Below, piece by piece: positions 1 to 12,600 of a DNA stretch of 64,000 nucleotides (positions are counted from its first letter, which is position 1; every line of letters begins with the position of its first letter). Below the pieces are notes generated by a model that was given only the letters and a program-made list of their open reading frames with translations, had not been told where the DNA came from and did no database searches. The DNA is from Notospermus geniculatus (Eukaryota > Nemertea > Pilidiophora > Heteronemertea > Lineidae): NCBI GenBank assembly GCA_002633025.1, contig NMRB01000155.1, positions 522,425-586,424 of the forward strand. The letters are read 5' to 3'. Made by a program: the position numbers and the translations under genes.

Positions 1-447
1 CAAGAAATATTCTTGAATAACTTAGTCTAATCACAGAAATTATGAAGGAATGGTTCAGTATTAACTACATTCCCTACTTCCCTCATGGTCACCAAACACA
101 GAACATTCTACCAGATAAAATCATATGTCATCATCACCCATACGTTGATCAGGTTGGGATAAACCTTCCATTCTAGAGCTTGTTATGATCCCCTCACCTT
201 GGAGACTGTAACACACACACACTCTTCGCCATGCTTCTTGCAAACTCCACATTCTAGCTTTGACTTCATACTGATGTACCGCTGCCTTTGATGCTTCAGA
301 ACCCTGAAAACCTCACATTCCTCACCTAAATATCATCTCATTATTGCCTCTATCTCATTTCACATTGGGACTGTCATGGACAACGCCCCAACACTCCACA
401 GATGTCCAGCCTTCGCTGCTTACACTTCATGGCCCTGAGAGAACTGC
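1..447. repeat. Second copy of intron sequence 6435-6881
   Basis: This stretch aligns base for base, without net gaps and with only scattered substitutions, to 6435-6881. Identity stops exactly at the single N at 448. The Ig coding sequence after the N lacks its first strand. A misplaced allelic contig end or bad gap closure fits better than a biological duplication. No gene is seen in it. Confidence 0.85.
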
Positions 448-448
448 N

Positions 449-677
449 GAGGACGCCACGTTTGAGTCCGAGATCAGCGCACTGCCAAAACCAACCGTCA
501 CGTGGAATATCAGCGATAAACAGGTTAAACCAGACGACAGACACGTCTTCACCACCGAGAATCAGGTTTATACATTCACCATCAAGGATGCCAAGGTCGC
601 CGAGAGCGCCACCTATACTGTGAGGGCGAAGAATGATGCTGGTGAACAGTTTGCACAGGCGAGACTTAAAGTTTTGC
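449..677 (+). CDS. Ig I-set domain exon, 5' end missing at assembly gap
   Basis: Reads EDATFESEISALPKPTVTW and later DAKVAESATYTVRAKNDAG, the B to G strands of an I-set Ig domain with the core Trp of strand C. The exon starts immediately after an N, so strand A and the true splice acceptor are lost. The donor GTAAGT at 678 leaves phase 1 and joins in frame to the exon at 900. Confidence 0.85.
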
Positions 678-3600
678 GTAAGTTGATGTTCTTTGTATTC
701 CATCCTCCGACAGCAGGGTTTCTTACCTCGTTCCTCTTCATCCACTCACCACAAATTTGAAGAGAGGAGCGAGACCAAAGCCCTGCTAGGGGAGGATGAT
801 GTATTCTTGAAAATGTCATCATCTTTCCCCAATGATATAAGTTCCTGTCTTCATCGTTCAACCTTGCAGTCTTCGTTAAGTTCCTATCTCTTATTTCAGC
901 ATCTAAACCCCCCAAGTTTACCCAGCCCATCAAAGATGTGATATCTCCTGAACACCGCCAGGCCAAGTTCACATGTAAGGTGATTGGTACACCAGCACCA
1001 AAACTTACTTGGTAAGTTAGTTTGGCAGTAGCAGAACAAGTTATGCTGTTTGTATCCTGTAAAAACGTTGTATCCTGTTAAAACGTTAGTTAGGGTTAGG
1101 GTTAGGGTTAGGTTTCTAGTCTGATATCAACAACGGTAGGGTGTCATCCGATTTTACACTTTAACCCCCGTCTATCCTGAAACCTTTCAGTAGAACTCAG
1201 AAGAGCTGCTCATTCAGTGTTACAATCTGAGCATTTCCGACCGGTACCCATTTATACACCTGGGTAGAGTGAGGCAAGGGAGCCAAAGAGGCTTGCCCAA
1301 AGTCTCACGCCACAGTGGGATTCGAAACTGGGACCCTCTGACCATTACTCGGAGACTGAACCACTAATCTTCCACCTTTTCCAGGTTCCTGAATGATGTA
1401 CAACTAGAGGAGACCGACAAAATCAAATTTGTCTACGACAAGAAGACCAACACACATTCACTAGTCATCGACGACACCCTCCCAGAACAGACCGGGCCGG
1501 TGAAATGCGTCGCCAAGAACTGCGCCGGTGAAGATAAATGTGAAGCTAAACTGACTGTGTCGGGCCGCGCCCCGACGTTCATCGAAAAACCCATCAAGTG
1601 TACCGTCTTGAAGAACCAGACAGCCATCTTTAAGACCAAGATTGACGGCGAACCAACACCCAAGGTCACATGGTCCAAGGGAAAATTCGTCACGTTCAAA
1701 GATGGTGGCCGTACCAAGGTTTATTACGATGACAAGATCGACATGCACGTGATTGAGATCAGTAAGATCGTCGAGAAGGATGCAGGGACCTACACGTGTA
1801 AGATCAGTAACGAACACGGGAGTGACGACTGTTCCTGTACGCTGATCGTGACGGATGATGAGGAGCTGGTCACGGACTGGCAGGATCAACTCAAGAAAAC
1901 GTAAGTTGGTGTCTTAGAAACTGGATCGCATTCTCCGTCAGTCTTAGCTACCTCCATCGTATAGAGCTTGTGTAGTGGCCTCTTGTGACGTCGCTTTGAC
2001 TGGCAGTCCACTATAATGACGTCGACGACAAGGTGTGACACGTGCAGATCACATCATGTTGATCGTACACACACTCCACTTGCACCGAGGACTGAGTGGT
2101 CATCGATCTGCACAATAATTATGAGCCCTAACACGAGTTAAGCCTGAAACATTGCGTGACATCACAAGCTCACTGTACCAGACATCCATTCAGTTTTTGC
2201 TACCATCTAACTTCGTCATGTCCCTCTTCCAGAGAAATTCAAGAGAAACCCCAGGTTGCCGACGAGGTTGACTTTGGTGTTGACCTCCGACACGTCGAAG
2301 CTGAAGAAGAGGTCATCGCACCTGAAAGAGAGGCTCCTGTCCTCTCGGCGATCGAGGTGTCAGACACCAAGAAACCAGAATTTGAACGCCATGAGGTGGA
2401 AGACGTGAGTAGATTTCAAATTTGTCCTCATGTACTAGTGCTTTATTTTCTTAACCTTCACCAATAAATCCATGGAACGGACTGTTTCCTATACACGGTG
2501 TCTCAACAATGGAAATCAAAGTTATGTGCATATTATATTAGGCTGTGAATGCCTACATTATGTCATTATTTATAGCATTTGACCAGCAAATTCAACAAGG
2601 TTTAGGTCTATGCTTAATCTGACATCCTCCACGAATGTCACCCTGCTACACATCACCCACGTTCCTCCACAGCTTGAGTTTGACTTCAAACCAATGGACT
2701 TCAGCAAACGGGAACGATCACCCCTCCGCGTGGAGGATCGTGAACGCCCCACCAAGGAGGAAGAGGTGATCGTACCCGTGGTTGAAGAGGAGAAATACCA
2801 ACGCCCACCAAAGATGGCACCCGAGAAAAAAGAGGAAGAATTTGGCCTTGAGATTCCCAAGGTCAAAGTAAGTGGTGCATGAACACGCTGGCGTGGCGTA
2901 GATGTCGTGTCGTAGTGCATGGACTACATGTATCTCTTCTGATAACACTCTAGTATTTCTTCCAGCTTCTTCACGTGTGATGTGTCCGACGATAGTTGCA
3001 CCGTGTAGAATTAGTCCCCAGCACTCTTCAGTGCATTCAGTGTTCTCTGGTTGTTCTGCACATGTGTGGCATTAAGTAGAGACTCGTTCCCCTCCCAACC
3101 CCTACGTGCCTTTTGCTGAAGGCAGTGAAGATATCGTTAGTTGATTCAGAACATGTCGGTGTTGGATGACTCGTAATCAGTGACCTCCCTGGAGAGGAGA
3201 ATCCTATAGAGTGGGCAGAAGATCCTCATACTGTACTCTCAATCCCCTGGTGGTCGACTTTTGAAGGCATCCTTGTGTTTCTGAAGCCTTGAGAGTGAGA
3301 GTTCACAACTCCACTGAGATCCTGGTGAAAACTCCTCAAGTCGGTCCAATGCTGATAAATGTAGAAGTTGGACCAGCCAGTCCAACCCAACCAGTCATGG
3401 CTGTGTAGATCTTCTAACGCCCAAGCCCCAGTTGTCTACAAGCAGTCGTGGCCGTGTAGAACTTCTAACGCCCAAGCCCCACATAATCTGACAAAGCTTC
3501 AGTGCACGTGAGGTTGCATAACGTGAGACTCGGCCCTCAGTAAGATACCCCCACCCATAGTCTTGGCAGCGTAGAAGAACTTGCTCAGTTTGGTGCTTCC

Positions 3601-6600
3601 GTGATGTGGCTTGTTAAAATAGAATTATGTGTCTTGTTCTACTGCTAACTTATACAAAACTTCCACCAATCACAATACAGAACTTCGATCTTCATCTATC
3701 CCATACAACAACACATGCAAACCACTGATACTACGCTGAAGATACCACCAAAACAATGCCTGACATGTTGTTCTGTCTCCCTCAACACTGACACTGTACC
3801 GCTGTCTTGTGTGTCTTAAGCCAGGCTCACACTGCCTTTACGGCATGCGATTTTTGACCGGCGTCACGAATCGCAGTGCCGCAAGTGTTGGTGTGCGGAG
3901 AACGCCGTAACCACATCGCAACGATTTTTTGCCGTCGGTCCGTGGCGCAGCCATGATCGCAGGAATCAAACTGATTTGATATTTGCCGGCGTCGGATTCG
4001 CCGGCGTCCTCCACCGCAAGCAATGTGCGGTGTTCACCGGCGCCTCCCGCCGTATCGTGGGGTAGTTGACCAATGAAATAATCCCGTCCTGGCGTCACGT
4101 GATTTCAAAATAACAATAAGCGAGCGCAAAATGACGTCATTAATCGGCTATTTCCGGAGCGTTCCGGAATATCTCGCTGTATCGATCTATATTTTTGCAA
4201 GTTCACCCGCACACCAAGACGCAACCATATTCAGGGCGCCGTCGCTTGTAAACGACGCTGGCGAATCAAGCGCTGGTCAAAAATCGCAGGCCGCAAGGGC
4301 AGTGTGCGCCTGGCTTTAGCACTCAGAATAGACTTTCTCCGTCTTGTGTGAACTCGTACGATGCCCTGTTTGCCTTCAATGGACTCTTGTCTTCCATCTT
4401 GTGAGTTACAAACACCACCCAACACTGACACTATTCCGCTGTCCTTATCTCAAAATACATTTCTCTGTGAAGCTAGATGGTCTACAGTCAAGTGTGCACT
4501 GATTGAATTCTGTGTGACTAGCTCTTTGCACCCGACACACCCACAACAGTAACTGTATGTCAGATGGCCTACCCACATACCCACACACCCACAACAGTAA
4601 CTGTATGTCAGATGGCCTACCCACATACCCACACACCCACTTGCAGTAACCATTTGTCAGATGACCTACACTCAAGCTTAGTGTGTTGCACATGCTTCAA
4701 CTAATTTCACAATGATATTCTCAGATTTTCAGATTTTAGAGCTGAAAACTCATGTTGTCGTGGAAACCCAGAGTTTGTTCATTTCAGCAAAGAAGGAGTA
4801 AATTTCAGATTGTAATTGACATTTTCATCATGTAATTCACCATATGCACTTCCTATCTGCTGTTTATCAGTACAACGCAATCTCTAGATTTAGGAGATCT
4901 GGGCGCAGCTGGTCCGTTGTCACAAACCACCAGTTTTCTGATGCCAACTGATTGTTATGTTCCAGTGGGAGTTTACCAAGAAGTTAGAGGACCAGACAGT
5001 CCCTGAAAAAGACTCAGCCGTTTTCGAATGCGAAGTGACGGTCAAAGATTTCAACGTTGACTGGTATGTCAACAACGCCAAAGTTGAGCCGGGACCAAAA
5101 TACCAGGTGGAGATGGACGGTCATAAACACAGGCTCATGATCAATATGTGTCGTCCTGAAGACGAGTGCGAGGTCAAGTGTGCGTTTGGTGACGCCAAGA
5201 CGACGGCCAAACTTTCAGTCATTCGTGAGTAGTATTTTACTGTCAGGCTGTATCAGGAGGTGCTCCTCCACCCGAGAGATTCTTGAAAAAGTTGGCCTCC
5301 TATGGGTTACGTAGCTGTAGAAAATTTTGCAGGCGAAATCGGGAGTAGGCGAAATGGGGGACGCCTTGTCTTCAGGATGGTTAGTTCCCACCAGAATTCC
5401 TGCCAACTGTTCATTTGGGGACATGTCTGTAAGATGTGTTCAGGGGTTTGCTCCCCACCTCCACATTTTGGCTAAGGTAAATTTTGAGTGACAACTCCTC
5501 GAGATTCTGATGAAAGTTGACATTATCTCTGCAGCCAAAGTCTTTGAGTTCACCTCGCCCTTGACGGACGCCACGGTCAAGGAAGACGAGACGGCCATCT
5601 TTGAATGTGAAGTCAATGACGAGGAGGCAGACGTCACATGGACGATCAACGGGAAACCAATCAAACCTGACGGAGAGAAATATGAAATCGTCGTCGACGG
5701 TTTGAAACGCCGACTTGTGATCCATGATGCGAAGGAGTCGGATATGGGAACAGTCCAGGCGGCGCTGTCCACATCAGCAACCGACGCCAAGCTCAACGTG
5801 GAAGGTAGGGACGTTTTCTTCTCTGGCATTTCTTGTAAATGATTTCGTGATTTTGAAAAGGGAAATACTGCGTCTCCCAATAGTGGTAGTTCTGCAGGTT
5901 CCTTATTAAAAGGAACAATTTGGCCCTGTGCTGATTTAAACCAAGTTCAGCATCCTCCTTGATGGAAGGTAGGTCTGCGAGCTTTCACCTTATTCAGGGG
6001 ATATAAGTGTTCAAGCTTCAACAAAATTCTACTAATATCATCAGTGTCCTGTTTCATTAAAAAGCATTCAAGGATATTATTAAATCTACGAGGTAAATTT
6101 ATGTCGTGTGATGCACTTCCACTGATATCAGCATGAAAGGAATATCACCTCTGTGTTCACGTCTTCCTCTGAAAGGTCCAGTTCTGTGTTGTTTTGTATT
6201 CCCTGGTTCGCTTGAGCAAGTATTTTTTATGTTGTTTCATCTTTATTTTGTTATTTTTGATGTTGACTATGCCAGAGTTTCACCAGATTTTTCGCTTAAC
6301 CTGAGCTCTAAAATCTGCTTTTGGCATAAAAACATCGCTGGTTGCTTTTCTATGCTATATATAACACATAAAAACCCTTACAAGATGGCAGCGTTGAAAA
6401 AGTAACTCCAAAGATTACCAACTGAATGTTTAACCAAGAAATATTCTTGAATAACTTAGTCTAATCACAGAAATTATGAAGGAATGGTTCAGTATTAACT
6501 ACATTCCCTACTTCCCTCATGGTCACAAAACACAGAACATTCTACCAGATAAAATCATACGCCATCACCACCCATACGTTGATCAGGTTGGGATAAACCT

Positions 6601-9600
6601 TCCGTTCTAGAGCTTGTTATCATCCCCTCACCCCGGAGACTGTAACACACACACACTCCTTGCCATGCTTCTTGCAAACCCCACATTCTAGCTTTGACTT
6701 CATACTGATGTACCGCTGCCTTTGATGCTTCAGAACCCTGAAAACCTCACATTCCTCACCTAAATATCATCTCATTATTGCCTCTATCACATTTCACATT
6801 GGGACTGTCATGGACAACGCCCCAACACTCCACAGATGTCCAGCCTTCGCTGCTTACACTTCATGGCCCTGAGAGAACTGCTTGGGTTTTCTCTGCCTCA
6901 CCATAGCTCTGTATACGTATGCTTCTGTTTATGGCCTTGCTGGATGGTAACCCCTAGAAGCTGCTTGGAGTGCTCCTCTTCACCATAGCTAACTATGCTT
7001 ACACTTTATGGCCTTGCCAGTGATGGTAGCCCGCCCTTTCTTCCCTGACACGTCACGCCCAACTGGATGGTGACCCTTGCATAAGCTGCTTGGTGTGCTC
7101 CTTCTTCACCGTAGCTAACTCTCCCTACGCCTCATCGCCTAGCTTGATGGTTGCCCCTGAACGAAGCTACAACATAAACAGCTAAGCTTACACTTGTTCC
7201 TGGCCTAGCTGAATGGTTAACCTCTGGCACAAACAGGTTTGGTCTTCTCTCTTCCACAACAGAGAACCATGTTATGTCATGGCCTAGCTTGATGGTACTC
7301 CCTGGCAGAAGAGGCTGCTTGGGTGTGCTCCGCCTCACCATAGCTAACTATGCTTACATACACTCCATGGCTGAGGTGGATGGTACTCCCTGGCAGAAGC
7401 TGTGATCCGCTCATAGAAGCTCCTTTGGTGTGTTGTTTCTTGAATGTAGCTAACCATGCGTACATCTCACTGCCTAGCTACCACGCTTATGCCCCAACGT
7501 GGCCTAGCTAACCACGCTTACACCTCGCCGCCTAGCTAACCACGCTTACCCCTCACAGCTTGGCTAACCAACGCTTTACGCCTCTCGCCTAGCCTAATGG
7601 TAAACCTCTGGCATAGGCTGCTTTACTGAATGCATGTCCCCCCTCTAAGCATGGTTGTTTCTTCATGACAGCTCCCACTGACTCCTCAAGCTCCTCCTCG
7701 TCAAGCTCACCAAGCGACGTAGAAAACCTCCAGGAGGATCCCATCGTCGAGGTGGTCATGTCCCGGCCACTGATCGACCTCTACAATGCTGTCATGGCAA
7801 CAAGACAGGAACCGGAACATGGAGGTCGCGACGATACGGAAACAAAACTCTTCCCAATTTCTCAATCTGATTCTTCGAATACCGGCACCTCATCATCGTG
7901 TCCGCCAAGTGATGTTGAAAACCTGCGAGAAGAACCAATTGTAGAAGTGATTGCGATCAAACCTAATGTGGAATTAATTCTGCAGTCTCTGAGCTCGGAC
8001 CATGAAGATGATGGGTCCATCCTGCCTGTTGATGATGTGGCGAGGGTCGGAGAGAAGAGGAAGTCATCGTCATCATCATCGTCCTCCTCATCCTCTTCCT
8101 CTGAACCCCACGATGAAAAACTTGAAAATGAAGATCAAATCCCAATATGCCCTGACCTTGACCAACCACTCTGGGTCAAGGTCAGAAAGACGAGCACAAG
8201 CTCTAGTACAAGTTCTGGTGAAGGTGATATTGTACCTGGGGGTGAGGTTGATGTCAAAATTAAAGGTATGTCTTTTGATGATTCTCAATCAGAAAGAGAG
8301 GGAAGTCAGGTAAAATCTGAAAACGATTATGAAGGGGTTCAGGAATTAGCATCTGAATTGGATGAGAAGGGGTCTGAAATTTGTGGGGAGGAGGGGCCGA
8401 CATCTGACATCTCTGGGGAGATTAAGCCAGATTCTAAGTACTATGAAGATGAAGAAATGATATCAGCTTTTGAAGACATCTTTAGTGAATTCCCTGCTCA
8501 AGAAGAGAAGGAAATATCTGAACCAGTTTACGCCGGTGAAGGTCCTGGAAGTGAAGACCAAGAGCTTGACTTGTGCAGCTCAACATCAAGTACGTCTGAA
8601 TCAGAAGAGATGGAGAGGAATCCTCCATTGATGGTTAGCTCACCTGTACCAAGGTCAAGTCTGGAGTGGTTGAATCTGGCAGCAAGTTGTGACACAAGCT
8701 TTGGGGAGGATCCAGAGTTAACAGAGTTGTCGTTTGCTGATATGAACCTCCCAGAGCTGGACATCGGGAATGAAGGAAGTGAAAAAGAACCATCTCCAAA
8801 GGAGGAAGCTACTCCAACTCTTGGTCATGTTGATACCCGACCTAGGACACCAACTCTTTCTCTCATAAAACATCCAGTGGAAGGTGTACCTGAAAACCGT
8901 AACGTTCACAGCCTCGCTTCGCCACTCAGTTACCTACAGATCGAGTCGTCGAAGACTCCTGAACCAGACGACGGACAAGTGAGGCCCAAGAGTCCATCTA
9001 CACCAAGGAGAACTGTGGATAAAGTAGTCCAGGCACATGTTAGGGAACGCTCGCCATTCAGAGCTATCAGCCCCCACCAACCAACTAAAACTAGTGAAAG
9101 CATCACAAGTCCTAAACCAGTGCGACCTGTTTTAAAATCACGACCGTTCGTGTTGCAAGATATCTCCGTTGATTTGTCTCCACTTAGTTCTCCTGAAGAC
9201 AAGCCGAACGGTGAGGAGCTGGAGTGGGTCAAGCCGAACGGTGAGGAGTGGCTCCCATCAACTGAGCAGCCGCAGCCAGAAAAGTCAGGCCTGGCGGAGG
9301 CAGAAGTTGAACCTGACTACCAACTAACCAGAGAAGACATCGAACCATTTTGTCGGCTGCCGGGACCTATGATCATTTATCAAAAGACGAAAATTCATGA
9401 TCCAAGCATTCAGGAATCCTTCAGGCCACCAAACCAACCCCAAACCAACAGGTTAATAGAGATCCAACCATCACCAGGAAGTGATCCCATCATGATACAA
9501 ACAGAGGATATAGATCCTCTCTGCCGGTTACCAGGACCAATGGTCATCCCTGGCAAACTGACGTTAGAGGATGATCAGCCAACGGAGGTGAAACCACAGG

Positions 9601-12600
9601 TTAGGCAGGAGAGAACTGAACAGACTTATGAGATAGCCAGTTGTGGAAGTTACGACCCTGTGGAATTCATCATTCAAGTCCCTGAAGGGAAGATGGGGCT
9701 GAAGTCGGCTCATTATGAAATGACCATGTTCCGTCCGATGGTCGACTTGGACGATGAAAACAGTGAATCAAGCTCAAGTGATGAACTCTCCGACTCAGAT
9801 TATGATGATGATTATGATAGAAATGTTAGCTTGATATCCAAGTCGTACATCAATGTGGACCAAACTGACAGCAGTGTAGGGGAATTGGAATTCATCTTAC
9901 CAGTTGAGAGTGGGGAAGGGGTCATTGCTATGTTATCTGACCAATCACGAGTAGGTCTTGGTGAAAACAAACAAGACTATGAACCACATCCACCAGACTT
10001 TGAAGATCCTTTATCCTATAGATCAGAGATGGTGGTTGATTATGAGCCTGGCTTCTGTCCTGAAACATTGGAGTTCCTGGTTGGTCTCTCTGAAGGAACG
10101 ATCGACCTTCGACCCCATCGAGGTGTTCTGCTGACAGATATACAAGAAGAGAGTGACAGGGAACAGGGGCAGGTCAGGTCTGGTGATTCCAGCCCGAGTG
10201 AGCACACACATTCCGAACAAGAAGACATTCTACCAATTGAGCACACCCAGTCAGAACAAGAAGACATTCTATCAATTGAACACACTCACTCAGATTCAGA
10301 GCAATCTCAGTCTTCAAGACAAGATGACATTCTAAGAACAGTGCACACCCATTCTGATTCAGAGCATTCTGAATCTTCAAGACAAGTCATTCTACCAATT
10401 GAGCAAACCCATTCTGATTCAGAACAATCTCATTCTTCGAGAGAAGAGGACATTCTAGGAAGTGAACGCACTCACTCTGACTCAGAGGACTCACCCACTT
10501 CAGGAGAACAGGACATTCTAGGGAGCGAGCACACCCATTCCGAAGATGATGCGGACCATCTTGATCAGATAAACAGCTCCTTCAGCAGTAACGACTCTAG
10601 TACCAGTGATGTCATTCATTATGGCCTTGAAGAAGATGAGATTATGGAAAAACTCTCAAAGGACATTGTGGCGTCATCATCTAGCCCAAGTCTATCTCCA
10701 GTTGATGGAACAAGCCACACCCAAATCTTGCCAACACAAACTCCATCACCTCCTAGTCTGCTACAAGACACCAGCATGGTTTCCTCCCCCACTCCCGCTG
10801 GCTCGCTAGAGGCTGCAGTAGGACCCACCTCCTGTGCTCCTGATGACGCCAGCACCAGCATGCTTCCACCAACTACCTCATCCTCATCAACAGATGAGGA
10901 GCTACTCTCTGTGACCCCTCAAGGTGATAAGACCATACCCCTCTTGCCTTGTAGTTCTGAGGTGATAGTTCTCCCTCATCATCCCTTATCAGTTGATAAA
11001 CCTTTCATTGCATCTCAACCATCCATTGAAATAGGCCGATGTTCTCATGATTCAGATCAGAGAGGTAATTATATTGGTGACTACCCCCTAGTGGCATTCA
11101 GGTGGAGGTTAGTCATAGACTGTTAAAAGGGAACAACTTAAGTCGCCAAAGTGTTTCAGAATGAAGTTTTTGAGAAATGCAGCATACATGGATGATCAAA
11201 TGTCCAAAAGACGTCTTGCCAACCACTAAAAACAATCATCTTCAACACCAAATGCCTAAAGGCCCATTTTCACTAAAGTGGTCTCAGCTGCGAGCGGTGC
11301 AGTTTCACAGGCACTGGGATAATTAACACTCCAAGTACTGTTAAACCATTGAAGGAGCCTCCAGAAGCCTGTGAAAACCACACCGAGCACCTCAAACTGC
11401 GGCAGAAACCACTGTATGGAAGCAGGGGCTTAAAACTAATCATTTGGCAATATATGTACTAAAATCGTTGTTGTGCCCGCTTGATGCTTTGTTTCCACTG
11501 CTTTACATGTGTTTATTTTGCATGTTGCCAACAGCTGCTGAACCCATCCTTGGTGAGGAGATCATTCTGCCAGAGCAGACGGCACCTGTCCAACAAGAAC
11601 CAGGTAAGGTGTTGTCAAAACTTCATCTAATCTGTCCCATTGTAGTTATATAGGTTACAGTACAGGGTCTTCTTGGACACCAAGTACATAATCTAACACG
11701 TCTCAAAAAGAATTATCTAACAATCAGCACTAGATTGCAGAAGCATCTTAATTTGAGTTGGCTATCTGTTAAACTATAACGGAGTTCGCTTCATTATATG
11801 TTGATTTGTGTGCAATCCTTGTTTCTGCATGTAGACTAATTCATGCTAAACTTCAGCAGAATGAGAGACTTTACTGCCTTTAGAGGCCACCTGTTAGGAT
11901 CCCAGAACATCATGGAATTTGACATCACAGACGTAAGCCATGGTGCCCACGCCTTTATGGATGATGTCGTGCCATGCATTTCTTCTCTGTGATGTCAAAT
12001 TCCATGACGTTCTAGGACCGCCAACTGGTGGTGGCCTCTAACGGCAGTAAAGTCAACCAATAGTACATTATCAGTAGCATCAGTACTGTGTCGTCATTGT
12101 TACATTAACCTTTGCCATGGAAAAGGTCACAACATTTCATTTGAAGAAAGCATGATTTTATAGTCTTTCATCATCATACATTGTCTCAAAGTCACATCCA
12201 AAATATCAAAGTCACATCCATGCACCAGCAGCTTGGTTTTTTCTTGTGATGTCTAATGTAACAATGATGCTGCTTTTCCCTAATTTAGTTCATAACTTAC
12301 GTTTGCATGTCTGTTTGTACTAACATTACAGAAATTGCTGCTAAGCTTGCCATAAGAGAGTCAACCAGCTCAAGTTCAAGTAGTTCAAGTTCTAGTGATT
12401 CTGATACCAGCAAGGACTCGGACAAAAAGATAATAACTGTTGACATTGACATAGACATTGACGTAGCTAAACCTCATGTAAAACCTGAACTGCAAAGGGT
12501 AAAGAGTAAATCTTCTAGTTCGTCGTCAGAAAGTGATGATGGGGAGGTTTTTAGGGGTAGGATTGAATTGGTTCCATGTACGACTGTGGCCACCTCCAGT

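Larger units (their letters stand above)
2868..4965 (+). other. Long intron with tandem repeats and a foldback element
   Basis: Contains a two-unit tandem repeat at 3390-3481, a foldback transposon-like element at 3817-4318 and a 46-bp tandem repeat at 4530-4672. No coding exon was found. The rest is unremarkable. Confidence 0.6.

Noticed and set aside
374-745. Minus-strand reading frames opposite exons throughout the window
   Set aside because: They overlap Ig/FN3 coding sequence, encode no recognisable domain and are expected shadows of GC-balanced coding DNA.
1087-1113. CRISPR-like or regulatory direct repeats
   Set aside because: The repeats are simple TTAGGG units without spacers, in an animal intron.
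6133-6405. Hydrophobic 90-residue + strand reading frame in the intron
   Set aside because: No splice sites in the right phase, no domain, and it lies in AT-rich intron beside a duplicated block.
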